Notes: a model not told the origin generated them from the sequence alone. Shown: positions 35,750 through 44,486, counted from the first letter of the stretch. The stretch: 64,000 bases of DNA from CALEMW01 sp964343835 (GCA_964343835.1 CAYFKR010000005.1:1-64000), one strand, 5' to 3'. A program made the numbers and translations.

Positions 35750-36994
35750 TCAGGCCTTGTCGCCGATCGCCGGGAAGAACCGCGAATCGTCCAGCGCCGA
35801 CTTCAGCACCAGCGTCGCCGCCCCGATGGCGATGGACCGCGGCCCCAGCTCGCTGGCCAGGATCTCCACCGAGGCGGTGGAGTCCACCAGGGTGCGGCTG
35901 CGCACGGTCAGGCGCAGGGGATCCAGGAGGATGTCGCCGAGGCGGGCCAGGTCGCCGCCCAGGACCACCTTGGACGGGTTCATCACGTTGAGCAGGCCGG
36001 CGATGGCGGTGCCCAGGTAGCCGGCGGTCTCCTCGATGACCTGCAGGGCCAGGGAGTCGCCCGCGAGGGCGGCTTCCTCGATCTCGTGGATGCGGGGGCG
36101 GCGGCCGGTCAGGCTGCTGTCCGGATGGTCGCCGGCGATGGCCACTGCACGGGCCTCCATGGCCTTGGCGCCCACGAAGGTCACCAGGCAGCCGCGCAGG
36201 CCGCACACGCATTCCTCGCCCTGGGGGTCGATGGCCAGGTGGCCGATCTCGCCGGCCACGCCGGTGGATCCGCGGTAGATCTCGCCGTTGATCACGTGGC
36301 CGGAGCCGATGCCCGTGGCCACCTTGATGTAGGCCAGGTTGTCGGTGTCGTTGCCGGCGCCCCACCAGCGCTCGGCCAGGGCGCCCATGTTGGCGTCGTT
36401 GTCCACGAACAGGGGAACGCCGCATTCCTCGGCCAGGTCGTCCAGGCCCAGCGTGCCGCCCCACTTGGGCATGACCACGGGGGAGAGGCCGCCGTCGACG
36501 TTGGGGTCCACGGGGCTGGGCACCGCCACGCCGATGCCCACCAGGGGGCGTCCCTCGGCCTCGGGCGCGTCGCAGCACTGGCGGCACAGCTCGGCGATCA
36601 GCTCACGCGTGCCGACGGGATCGGTGCGCACGGGATGCTCGCGCGATACCCAGGCCAGCACGCGGCCGCGCAGGTCCGTGAGGGCCACCGAGACGTGGGC
36701 GCCGCCCATCTCCACGCCGAGGATGGTGCAGGCGTCGTCCTGGAATTCGAGGAGGATGGGGCGGCGGCCGCCGCGGGACGGGCCCTCGCCGATCTCGCGC
36801 ACCAGGCCCATGGGCAGGATCTCGTTGACGATCTCCGAGACGGTGGAACGCGACAGGTTGGCGGTGCGGGCGATCTCGGCGCGGGAGATGCTCTTCTCGG
36901 ACCAGATCAGGCGCAGCACGGCGTCCGCCAGCGGCCGGGGCAGGCTGGGGTCGGAGCGCCGGAGGCCCTTCCAGTTCAGGTGATCGTTCTGCAT
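35750..36994 (-). CDS. ROK-family transcriptional repressor (NagC/XylR type), likely regulator of the locus
   Basis: A 414-residue protein. The N-terminal winged helix-turn-helix is at about 36-60 (ISRAEIARTANLSRSTVSEI). The ROK sugar-binding domain follows with GVEMGGAHVSVALTDLRG, VDNDANMGALAE (catalytic-type Asp200), and the zinc site His252 plus Cys262-x-Cys264-Gly-x-x-Gly-Cys269. ROK repressors release DNA when they bind a sugar. Five copies of a 23-bp palindrome lie at promoters of this locus, including one just upstream of this gene (37028-37050), so autoregulation is likely. The link between this protein and that palindrome is inference. It follows the lipoprotein gene by 52 nt on the same strand. 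ATG start at 36994. Confidence 0.9.
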   Translation of the reverse strand: MQNDHLNWKGLRRSDPSLPRPLADAVLRLIWSEKSISRAEIARTANLSRSTVSEIVNEILPMGLVREIGEGPSRGGRRPILLEFQDDACTILGVEMGGAHVSVALTDLRGRVLAWVSREHPVRTDPVGTRELIAELCRQCCDAPEAEGRPLVGIGVAVPSPVDPNVDGGLSPVVMPKWGGTLGLDDLAEECGVPLFVDNDANMGALAERWWGAGNDTDNLAYIKVATGIGSGHVINGEIYRGSTGVAGEIGHLAIDPQGEECVCGLRGCLVTFVGAKAMEARAVAIAGDHPDSSLTGRRPRIHEIEEAALAGDSLALQVIEETAGYLGTAIAGLLNVMNPSKVVLGGDLARLGDILLDPLRLTVRSRTLVDSTASVEILASELGPRSIAIGAATLVLKSALDDSRFFPAIGDKA

Positions 36995-37027
36995 CCGGTC
37001 GACTTCCGCGGTCTGGGGCCGATGTGA

Positions 37028-37050
37028 CTTCGTTCGGCCCCCAAACCTAT
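37028..37050 (-). promoter_or_regulatory. ROK-type operator O4 upstream of the repressor gene
   Basis: One half-site is CTTCGTTCGG (9 of 10 to consensus); the other is weaker (6 of 10). It sits between the lipoprotein stop and the repressor start and overlaps the last codon and stop of the lipoprotein gene. Confidence 0.45.
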
Positions 37051-38426
37051 CGGTGCCAGTAGACGTTGTCCACCAGAACGAGCCGCGCGTCCGACGTGCC
37101 GAAGGCCATCTGGCCCACGTGGAGCAGGTCGCCCGTGAAGCCGAACGACTCCAGGGGGATGTCCAGGGACGACCAGCCGCCCGCCGTGAACGCCGGCGTG
37201 GTGGTCTCGTCGAAGGTCAGCTCGATCTGCTCGACCACGACGCCGCCGTCGCCGTCCAGGTTGATGATCTTCACGCGGAAGTCCGACCCGGTGGAGGCGT
37301 AGACGTCCAGGTGCAGGTGGGTCATGCCCGTGACGTCGATGGTCGAGGCGGCGAAGTCCACGCCCACCCAGTTGAGCGACGCGTACATCAGGGTGTTGTC
37401 GCCTTCGACGGCGTAGTCGGAGAGCTCGGCGGTGGAACCGCCCCAGCCCGGGTTCCAGTTCACGTCGCCGTTGTCGCCGTAGACGTCGCTGAACATGGTG
37501 ATCACGTCGGCGGCGTCGTGGACCGGCGCGGGGGCCGCGCTCGTGGGGGGCTCGTGGGCATTGATGGTCACGTTGCCGGCGGCCTCGATGTCGCCCAGCA
37601 CGCCCGTGATGACCGCGCTGCCGGGGCCCACCACGCGGATGCCGTCGGCGCCGACCTCGGCCACGGACGGATCCGACGAGGTGAAGTCGAAGTAGCCGGG
37701 CATGTGCTCGATGCGCACGTTCGCCTGGTCACCGATGTCGTAGTAGGTCACCGTGCCGCCCATGTCGGCCATGGAGCCCACGAAGTAGTCCTTGCCGCCC
37801 CAAACGTAGGGCATGCGGGGGCGGGGGTTGGTGGCGACGTCGACCGTCTCGAAGCGAATCTCGTCGAACCAGATGGACTGGCCCTCGGGGATCTCGGGGC
37901 CCTCGGCGTAGGTGAACAGGCCGCGCTCGGAGATGAGCTTGGACGGGTTGGGAATGGGGATCACGAACTTGGTCCACGCGGTGGAGAGCATCAGTCCGTT
38001 GCGGCCGCACTCGTAGCTGGAGAAGCCGGTGTTGTCGTTGCCGAAGCCGGCGGTGTCCAGGGTCATGGTCACGTCGGAGCGGGCCCAGAAGGTCAGGGCG
38101 TTGAAGTCCGTGAAGTCACGGGGGGCCACCGAGGTGAGCACGCCGCCGGAGTAGGGGCCGAGGGGCGAACCCTGGGGCGCCACGACCACCTTCATGGAGG
38201 CCACGCCCTCCACGGCGTGGATCGAGTCCGGACGCACGGCCTCGTAGTAGGTCTGGTAGAACGGCTGGGGGTAGACGTCGTCGGAGAAGTCGTCGCCGAA
38301 CACGAGGGGCTCGACGCGGGCACGGGCACCCTCCAGGGACGTGACGTCGCGTTCCCCGCAGCCGGCGACGGCGAGGGCGATGAGGATCAGCGTCAGGGCG
38401 AGAGCGGTGCGTCGCAGCGGGAACAT
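37047..38426 (-). CDS. Surface glycan-binding type lipoprotein
   Basis: A 459-residue protein with a type II signal peptide. MFPLRRTALALTLILIALAV is followed by Ala-Gly-Cys, with the lipidated Cys at 23. Two beta-sandwich domains of CIA30/CBM-like character lie at about 30-185 (DFTDFNALTFWARSDVTMTL, IPEGQSIWFDEIRFETVD) and about 290-459 (TLMYASLNWVGVDFAASTID, ARLVLVDNVYWHR). A Big_2-like Ig domain separates them (FDFTSSDPSVAEVGADGIRV). Such lipoproteins bind polysaccharide at the outer membrane in glycan loci. The ATG at 38426 has GGAGG 8 nt upstream; an ATG at 38441 overlaps that site. Promoter and operator O5 lie at 38485-38534. Probably co-transcribed with the ROK gene. Confidence 0.86.
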   Translation of the reverse strand: MFPLRRTALALTLILIALAVAGCGERDVTSLEGARARVEPLVFGDDFSDDVYPQPFYQTYYEAVRPDSIHAVEGVASMKVVVAPQGSPLGPYSGGVLTSVAPRDFTDFNALTFWARSDVTMTLDTAGFGNDNTGFSSYECGRNGLMLSTAWTKFVIPIPNPSKLISERGLFTYAEGPEIPEGQSIWFDEIRFETVDVATNPRPRMPYVWGGKDYFVGSMADMGGTVTYYDIGDQANVRIEHMPGYFDFTSSDPSVAEVGADGIRVVGPGSAVITGVLGDIEAAGNVTINAHEPPTSAAPAPVHDAADVITMFSDVYGDNGDVNWNPGWGGSTAELSDYAVEGDNTLMYASLNWVGVDFAASTIDVTGMTHLHLDVYASTGSDFRVKIINLDGDGGVVVEQIELTFDETTTPAFTAGGWSSLDIPLESFGFTGDLLHVGQMAFGTSDARLVLVDNVYWHR

Positions 38427-38484
38427 GACTGGCCTCCGCATCGAGAGGTAGGTGGTCCAAGGGGCCGGATCGGGGGTGTCCGCA

Positions 38485-38534
38485 CTTTGTCCGGAAACCG
38501 ATCAAAGTATGCTCCAACGCCCCCCCCTTGTCAA
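38485..38534 (-). promoter_or_regulatory. Lipoprotein promoter with ROK-type operator O5
   Basis: On the reverse strand a perfect TTGACA (38534-38529), 17 bp spacer and CATACT (38511-38506) are followed directly by the operator (38485-38507), with half-sites CTTTGTCCGG and CCGATCAAAG. It has the same -10/operator geometry as O1. Confidence 0.7.
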
Positions 38535-38702
38535 GACGGGTTCGTGGGGATTCTACTCCTCCCAGGGGCCTCAGGCGAGGGCTCCCGCCGCGTACGCGAT
38601 GATTATTCCGTGTGAAAATACTCAATCGTCGCCCCGAAAGACCGATCCATCCACAGGGGAATCGACGTGGACTGGTCTCGCAGCCCTGCTGGAGTTGCCC
38701 TG

Positions 38703-40688
38703 ATGACGCCGAAGCCGAAACAGAACGCATCGATCGGACGCCGATCCGGATCCCTCGTGAGGCTCGTCGCCCTCGCCGCGGTGTGCTGGACCCTCGCCGT
38801 CGCCGTTTCCCTGTTCTGGAGCCTCCACCACCAGAGTGAAGAGGTCCTGGAGGTCGCCCGGACCGAGGCGCGCACGGCCCACCAGAAGGACATCGTCTAC
38901 CGCAGGTGGAACGCCGGACACGGCGGCGTCTACGCTCCCGTCACCGACACCACGCAACCGAATCCTCACCTCGAGGTGGCGGAGCGCGACATCACCACGC
39001 CGTCGGGCCGCAGGCTGACCCTGATCAACCCCGCCTTCATGACCCGCCAGGTGCACGAACTGGCTTCGCAGCTCTACGGCGTGCAGGGTCACATCACCAG
39101 CCTCATGCCCATCCGCCCCGGCAACGAAGCCGACCCGTGGGAGGCCGAGGCCCTGGCCCTGTTCGAGGCGGGGGCGGGGGAGTACAGCTCCATCGAGACC
39201 GTCGACGGCGAACCGTACATGCGCCTGATCCGCCCCCTGGTCACCGAGGCGGGATGCCTGAAGTGCCACGCCGACCAGGGCTACGTGGAGGGCGACGTGC
39301 GCGGCGGCATCAGCGTGTCGGTGCCCATGGCCCCGATCGCGGCGGCGTCGGCCAGGACGGAACGGGCCGTGGTGCACGGCCACGCGGCGCTCTGGGCGCT
39401 CGGCATGCTGGGCATCGCCCTCGCCTGGCGCCGCATCCGGCAGCGGATGACGGAACGCGACTTCGCCGAGGCCCAGCTGGCCGAGCGCAACGTGTTCCTG
39501 GACTCCGTGCTGGAATCCCTCTCCCATCCCTTCGTGGTCACCGACGTCGCCACCCGCCAGGTGGTGATGGCCAACAGCGAGGCTGCCGAAGTGGCCGGCA
39601 CCCGCCAGGGCCGGTGCTTCGAGGTGCTCCACGGCCGCGAGCGTCCCTGCGCCGAGGACGGACATGTGTGCCTCCACGCGGAGGTCATCTCGCGCGGTCG
39701 GGATACGGTGGTCGAGCACACCGTGACCGGCGACGACGGCGACATCCGCCACATCGAGATCCAGGGCTACCCGATCCGCGACGCCGAAGGACGCATCGTT
39801 CAACTCATCCAGTACAGCCGCGACGTCACCGAGCGACGCCGCATCGAGGCCGAACTCCAGCGCAGCCAGAAGCTGGAGGCCATGGGCCAGCTCGCGGGCG
39901 GCCTGGCCCACGAGATCAACTCCCCCATCCAGTTCATCCTGAACAACGTGCAGTTCCTGGGCGAGGGCCTGGAGGATGTCTTCAAGGCCCTCGACGAGAT
40001 CCGCGACGTGGAGAACGAGGTGGACCCCGAGGCCCTCGAGCGCCTGCGCCGGAAGTGGCAGGCCCTGGAGGATGACGTGGACCTGCCCCTGCTCCGCGAG
40101 GAGATGCCCCGGGCCGTGAAGCTGTCGGACGATGGGCTGCACCGCATCTCGACCATCGTGAAGGCCATGATGGACGTGTCCCATCCGGGCTGCACGGAGA
40201 GCGAACCCATGGATCTGAACGTGCTCATCGAGAGCTCGATCATCGTGTCCAGGAACAAGTGGAGCGGCGTGGCCGAATTCGAGACGGATCTCGACACCAC
40301 GATCCCCGACGTGGCCTGCGTGCCGGGCGAGTTCAGCCAGATCGTGCTGAACCTGGTGTTCAACGCCGCCGACGCCATCGCCGAGGCCCGCGAACGCGAT
40401 CCCTCACGCACGGGACGCATCCGTGTGACCTCGCGGTCGGACGGCGAGACCGTGGAGGTCTGCGTCACCGACAACGGCCCCGGCATTCCGGAATCGATCC
40501 GCCACCGGATCTTCGACCCCTTCTTCTCCACCAAGGGGCCGGGCGTCTCCAGGGGCCAGGGCCTCTCGGCGGTCCACGCCATGGTCCGCACCCTGGACGG
40601 CTCCATCTCCTTCGAGACGGAGACCGGCCTGGGCACCACCTTCCGGCTGAGTTTCCCGGCGGCGGGGCGTGTGGAGCTGTTGACCTAG
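38703..40688 (+). CDS. Heme-binding (DUF3365/Tll0287-like) sensor histidine kinase with PAS domain
   Basis: About 661 residues. One membrane helix (VRLVALAAVCWTLAVAVSLF) precedes a periplasmic DUF3365-type domain with a CxxCH heme motif (CLKCH, residues 185-189), then a second helix. A PAS domain lies at about 255-380 (LSHPFVVTDVATRQVVMANS, QYSRDVTERRRIE). The kinase core has the H-box GLAHEINSP (His403), N-box NLVFNAADAI, G1 DNGPGIP, F-box FFSTKG and G2 GQGLSAVHAM. It would autophosphorylate in response to a redox, gas or ligand signal. No response regulator is adjacent, so it is an orphan kinase. The ATG at 38703 has GGAG 8 nt upstream; a GTG at 38667 is also possible. A terminator follows. 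Confidence 0.9.
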   Translation: MTPKPKQNASIGRRSGSLVRLVALAAVCWTLAVAVSLFWSLHHQSEEVLEVARTEARTAHQKDIVYRRWNAGHGGVYAPVTDTTQPNPHLEVAERDITTPSGRRLTLINPAFMTRQVHELASQLYGVQGHITSLMPIRPGNEADPWEAEALALFEAGAGEYSSIETVDGEPYMRLIRPLVTEAGCLKCHADQGYVEGDVRGGISVSVPMAPIAAASARTERAVVHGHAALWALGMLGIALAWRRIRQRMTERDFAEAQLAERNVFLDSVLESLSHPFVVTDVATRQVVMANSEAAEVAGTRQGRCFEVLHGRERPCAEDGHVCLHAEVISRGRDTVVEHTVTGDDGDIRHIEIQGYPIRDAEGRIVQLIQYSRDVTERRRIEAELQRSQKLEAMGQLAGGLAHEINSPIQFILNNVQFLGEGLEDVFKALDEIRDVENEVDPEALERLRRKWQALEDDVDLPLLREEMPRAVKLSDDGLHRISTIVKAMMDVSHPGCTESEPMDLNVLIESSIIVSRNKWSGVAEFETDLDTTIPDVACVPGEFSQIVLNLVFNAADAIAEARERDPSRTGRIRVTSRSDGETVEVCVTDNGPGIPESIRHRIFDPFFSTKGPGVSRGQGLSAVHAMVRTLDGSISFETETGLGTTFRLSFPAAGRVELLT

Positions 40689-40723
40689 GCGGCTTGCTTC
40701 GCGCCTTTCCATGTGGTCTGATC

Positions 40724-40747
40724 GGGGCCGATCGATTGATCGGCCCC
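40724..40747 (+). terminator. Rho-independent terminator after the histidine kinase
   Basis: The stem GGGGCCGATC / GATCGGCCCC has a GATT loop and a TTT tail. Confidence 0.82.
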
Positions 40748-40773
40748 TTTCACGTGCACCCGGAGTGGGAATC

Positions 40774-41640
40774 ATGACCAGGATCGCCATCGCCATCGCC
40801 GTCGCCGCCCTGCTGCTCGCCGCCGCCGCCATCGCCTCCCCGGAGGAGTTCGGAGTCGCCCCGGCACCCGAGCCCACGGTCCCCGACGAGGTCCTGCTGA
40901 CCGACGGCACCGTCCTCACGGGACGGATCGTGGAGATGAACGACGACGTCGTGGTGATCGTGACGGAGTCCCTCGGCCGCATGGAGATCCCCTGCGACCG
41001 CGTCGTGCGGACGGCCCGGGCCGGCGACGACGCCGGCGTGCGCATGGACCCGGACCGCAACACCCTCATGTTCTGCCCCACGCCCGAGACCCTGCCCAGG
41101 GGCTCCCACTACTTCCGCGACTTCGAGCTGTTCTTCCTGAACTTCGGCACCGCCGTGAACGACGACGTGAACATCAGCGTGGGGACCATCTTCCCCGTGT
41201 CGGCCGACGTGGCCCTGCTGAGCCTGGGCGCCAAGGTCCGCCTCCTGGACCGGAACGAGGCGCCGATGGGCCTGGCGGCGACCGGAAGCTGGACCCTGAC
41301 CGAGGACGTGAAGTTCGGGCACGTGGGGGTGGTGGCCGGCGTCGGCGACGCGCGCCGCAGCTTCAACGTGGCGGTGAACCACGCCTTCGACGCCGACGGC
41401 GGCACGGAGATGATCCTGCTGGCGGGGGTGGACAGCCAGGTCAGCCGCAGCGCCAAGTTCTTCGCGGAGTTCATGAGCTCGTCGGCCATCATCGACTCCG
41501 ACGACATCGACGGCTTCCTCAACATCGGCTTCCGACTCTTCGGCGACACCCACTCGTTCAGCCTGGCGGGGTTCCGGCCGCTGGTGGACAGCGGCAGCTT
41601 CATCGCCTGGCCGATGGTGATGTACAGCCGTCACTTCTAG
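40774..41640 (+). CDS. Predicted outer-membrane protein, function unknown
   Basis: A 288-residue protein with signal peptide MTRIAIAIAVAALLLAAAAI. A short SH3-like segment follows (LLTDGTVLTGRIVEMNDDVV), a pattern seen in several OM-associated proteins. Then come amphipathic strands (LFFLNFGTAVNDDVNISVG, VKFGHVGVVAGVG, GGTEMILLAGVDSQVSRSA, DGFLNIGFRLFG). The C-terminal residue is Phe (MVMYSRHF), typical of outer-membrane barrels. The ATG at 40774 has CCGGAG upstream. Its TAG overlaps the reverse-strand stop of the phosphoesterase gene in CTAG (41637-41640). No partner suggests a substrate. Confidence 0.75.
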   Translation: MTRIAIAIAVAALLLAAAAIASPEEFGVAPAPEPTVPDEVLLTDGTVLTGRIVEMNDDVVVIVTESLGRMEIPCDRVVRTARAGDDAGVRMDPDRNTLMFCPTPETLPRGSHYFRDFELFFLNFGTAVNDDVNISVGTIFPVSADVALLSLGAKVRLLDRNEAPMGLAATGSWTLTEDVKFGHVGVVAGVGDARRSFNVAVNHAFDADGGTEMILLAGVDSQVSRSAKFFAEFMSSSAIIDSDDIDGFLNIGFRLFGDTHSFSLAGFRPLVDSGSFIAWPMVMYSRHF

Positions 41641-42362
41641 GGTAGCAGGGTCCGCCACCACGGTCGCCGGCGCAGCGGCACCCCGTGGACCACCTTCCGC
41701 AGACCCCCGTCCGCGTCCAGCAGCACGTACCCCCGCCAGCTCTGGGGCAGTCCCACGTACAGCGTGCCGTCGCGCTCGCCCTCGAACCACTGATGGTGGT
41801 GTCCGAAGAACCACCACCGGGGCCGGTAGCGTTCGGCGAGGCGGTGGAAGCCCGGAACGCCGGGGACGCCGTAGTGCTCGAACCCGGGCGTGTTGGGCAC
41901 GCCGATCCGGTCGGGGCAGTCGTGGGTCAGGACCATGTCCACGGCGTCGGGCGGGTGGGCGAGGGCGGCTGCCATGTCGGCGTCGTTGATCTCCGTGCCG
42001 CGGGGCGTGGTGCCCGCGTCCATGTAGGCGGCTCCTCCCAGGCAGAGCCCGCGCCACGGTCCCACCCCGTGGATCCGGCCGCGGGGGACGTGGGTCACGA
42101 CGTCCGCGTACTCGCGCACCAGGTCGGGCAGGGCGCCGTGGTCCTCGTGGTTCCCCTCGATGCAGGCCACGGGCCGCGTGAAGCGGTGCCGGCCGTGGCG
42201 GAAGTGCTTCCGCAGCTCGTCGCCGAAGAACCCGAAATCCCCCAGCACGAAGACCTGGTCCACCGCCGTGCCCAGCTCCTGTTCGGCGTGGCGGACCTGG
42301 GCGTCGACCACGTCGTAGCGCGCGTGGATGTCGCTGATCAGCAGGGTCGCGCCGCCGCTCAT
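41637..42362 (-). CDS. Calcineurin-like metallophosphoesterase
   Basis: A 241-residue protein with the full metal-binding set of the superfamily: LLISDIHARYD (DxH), VLGDFGFFG (GDxx), CIEGNHEDH (GNHE/D), MVLTHDCPD and FFGHHHQWF (GHxH). It hydrolyses a phosphodiester or phosphomonoester in the cytoplasm; the substrate is unknown. Its ATG (42362) overlaps the stop of the upstream gene by ATGA, so the two proteins are translationally coupled and may act on the same signal or metabolite. Confidence 0.88.
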   Translation of the reverse strand: MSGGATLLISDIHARYDVVDAQVRHAEQELGTAVDQVFVLGDFGFFGDELRKHFRHGRHRFTRPVACIEGNHEDHGALPDLVREYADVVTHVPRGRIHGVGPWRGLCLGGAAYMDAGTTPRGTEINDADMAAALAHPPDAVDMVLTHDCPDRIGVPNTPGFEHYGVPGVPGFHRLAERYRPRWWFFGHHHQWFEGERDGTLYVGLPQSWRGYVLLDADGGLRKVVHGVPLRRRPWWRTLLP

Positions 42363-44428
42363 GTCCGGTCTCCGAACTCGAGGCGAAGGGTGTCCTGAAG
42401 GGTGCGGATGCCGCGGAAGGCGTCCTTGAGGCGGCGACGGTCGTCATCGTCGAGGTCGTCGGGCACGATCAGGTTGTCCGGCTCCAGGCGGTCCGCCCTG
42501 CGGCGGGCCTGATGGCGCAGGCGGATCTCCATGAGGGTGCGGTAGGCGTCGGCGGCGGTGTCGGCCGCATCGTCCTTCAGGTGGCCGGAGGCGGCCAGGG
42601 CGTCGAGGCGGTCCAGGGTGCCGGTGGCCGTCACGCCGTGCTGGAGGGCGCGCAGCCGGGCCAGGTCCACCACCTGGGCCAGGGCGCCCTTGATGTCCAG
42701 GGCCAGGCGGCCGTCCGGCGTCTCCACCACGGCGAAGCGCCCCAGGGTGGTCAGGGGCGGTTCGTAGTGGAGCAGGTCGTGGGCGAGGAAGGGCAGGAAG
42801 CGCGGATTGCGAGACAGCGACGTCGCCAGGTGGTCCCGGAGTCCCGGCACCAGTCGCCCCTCGTCCAGGGTGCCGCGGAAGTCGAAGAAGATCCGTGAGC
42901 GCAGCAGGTCCTCGGGCTCCAGGGCCGAGACCCAGTCGTCGAAGGTGGCGCACCAGTCGGCGAGGGAACGGCAGCAGGCCTCCTCGCCGGACATGATCTT
43001 GCCCTCGCAGTAGGGGAAGCCGGCACCGTGGAGCAGGTCGGAGATGCGACGGCCCAGCGTCAGGAACCAGGCGTGGGCGACGGGGGCGTCGTCGGGGGGA
43101 ACGTCGTCGTGGATGATGGCGTGGTCCTGGTCCGCCAGCAGGGTCGTCTCGCGACGGCCCAGGCTGCCCATCAGCATCACGTCGAAGGCGGCGGGCGGGG
43201 GGCCCAGCTCGTCGATGATCAGCTCCACGGCCTTGCGCACCACGTCGTCGGCGCCGGTGGAGAGCAGGCCGACCACCTGGTGGGCGTCGGCGCCGTGGTT
43301 GAGCATGAGGGTGGCCAGGTCGCGGGTGCGGCGGCTGGCGGCCTCGAGGTCGTCCAGGTCGGCGGCGGTGGCCACGTCGAGTTCCCGGGGCTCGGCGAGA
43401 CGGGCGGCCACGGCCATGAACCCGGCCCGCCCCTGCACCACGATGCGCGACAGGGTGAGGGTCACGCGCAGGGGGCGGCCGTCGCTGCGGACCAGCTCGG
43501 CCTCGTAACGGGCGGGAGCCTCCACGCCGTCGGCGACGGCCTGCCAGTGGGGGCGGCCGGCGGCGCGCTCGTCGTCGCCGGGACGGATGATGGCGCCGGG
43601 GTCGAGGCGGGCGAAGTCATCGCGCCGGTAGTCGAGCAGGTGCAGCAGGCTGGCGTTGGCGTACAGCCCGTCGCCGGGGATGGACATGAGGATGGCCTCG
43701 CCCGCCGACTCCACGAGGGAGCGATACGTCTCCTCGGAGGCCTGCAGGGCGGCGGTCGCGCGGAGGCGTCCGCGCTCGGAGCGGTAGTTCGTGCGCAGCA
43801 GCACCACCAGCAGCAGGGCCACCAGCGCGATGATCGCCAGCGACGCCGCCTGCAGGTCGCCGGTCAGGCCGGCGATCTCCGCGTCCACGTCGTCGGTGTA
43901 CACGCCGGTGCCGATGATCCAGCCCCACGGCTCGAAGCCCTTCACGTAGGAGAGCTTGGGCACGATGCGGTCGGGGTCGTCCTTCCATTGCCACATGTAG
44001 TCCACGTAACCGTGGCCGTCGCGCTCCACGGTCCGGACCATTTCCACGAAGAGCAGGCGGCCCTCGGGATCGGCGAAGCCGGTGAGGTCGGCGCCCTCGA
44101 GGTCGGGGCGGTAGGGGTGGACCACCATGACCGGGTGCTCGTCGATGACGAAGAAGTAGTCCCTGTTCTCCACACCGTAGTGGAGGTTGCGGATCTGGGC
44201 GACGGCGGCGGCGCGGGCCTCCGGCCCGGTCATCGTGCCCTCCCGCTCCTCGGCCTCGAACCGGGCCATGAGGTTCCAGGCCGACTCGGTGAGCTCGCGG
44301 ATCATCAGCCGTTTCTGGTCCATGACGATGCGGTCGTGGGACGGCAGCAGGTACAGGAACACCACACCCGTGAACAGGGCGATGGCCGCGAGGGCGGGCA
44401 GGCCGGAGCCGAGGAGGTGGCGCTTCAA
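42359..44428 (-). CDS. Cache-PAS sensor fused to a DUF294 (GlnD-like) nucleotidyltransferase
   Basis: A 689-residue protein. Membrane helices at about 11-29 and 194-212 flank a single-Cache sensor (about 75-185, YFFVIDEHPVMVVHPYRPDL, GWIIGTGVYTDD). A PAS domain lies at about 232-345. The C-terminal half holds a DUF294-type nucleotidyltransferase with GSLGRRE (421-427) and DQDHAIIHDD (433-442), then a helical DUF294_C region to the end. DUF294 domains usually sit behind CBS or cyclic-nucleotide domains, so a Cache-PAS input is unusual. It may adenylylate or uridylylate a target in response to an external ligand. The start is TTG at 44428 with AGGGA close upstream. It overlaps the phosphoesterase gene by 4 nt. 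Confidence 0.87.
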   Translation of the reverse strand: MKRHLLGSGLPALAAIALFTGVVFLYLLPSHDRIVMDQKRLMIRELTESAWNLMARFEAEEREGTMTGPEARAAAVAQIRNLHYGVENRDYFFVIDEHPVMVVHPYRPDLEGADLTGFADPEGRLLFVEMVRTVERDGHGYVDYMWQWKDDPDRIVPKLSYVKGFEPWGWIIGTGVYTDDVDAEIAGLTGDLQAASLAIIALVALLLVVLLRTNYRSERGRLRATAALQASEETYRSLVESAGEAILMSIPGDGLYANASLLHLLDYRRDDFARLDPGAIIRPGDDERAAGRPHWQAVADGVEAPARYEAELVRSDGRPLRVTLTLSRIVVQGRAGFMAVAARLAEPRELDVATAADLDDLEAASRRTRDLATLMLNHGADAHQVVGLLSTGADDVVRKAVELIIDELGPPPAAFDVMLMGSLGRRETTLLADQDHAIIHDDVPPDDAPVAHAWFLTLGRRISDLLHGAGFPYCEGKIMSGEEACCRSLADWCATFDDWVSALEPEDLLRSRIFFDFRGTLDEGRLVPGLRDHLATSLSRNPRFLPFLAHDLLHYEPPLTTLGRFAVVETPDGRLALDIKGALAQVVDLARLRALQHGVTATGTLDRLDALAASGHLKDDAADTAADAYRTLMEIRLRHQARRRADRLEPDNLIVPDDLDDDDRRRLKDAFRGIRTLQDTLRLEFGDRT

Positions 44429-44480
44429 GAGATCCCTGCCGGATGTGGGGTGAATGTGTTTGTATCTTGTCAGATCCCGT

Positions 44481-44486
44481 TATAAT
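44481..44486 (+). promoter_or_regulatory. Candidate -10 of the DUF485-symporter operon
   Basis: A perfect TATAAT in an AT-rich patch 86 nt upstream of the ATG at 44572. No convincing -35 lies 16-18 bp upstream; TTGTCA at 44467 is too close. Confidence 0.4.
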
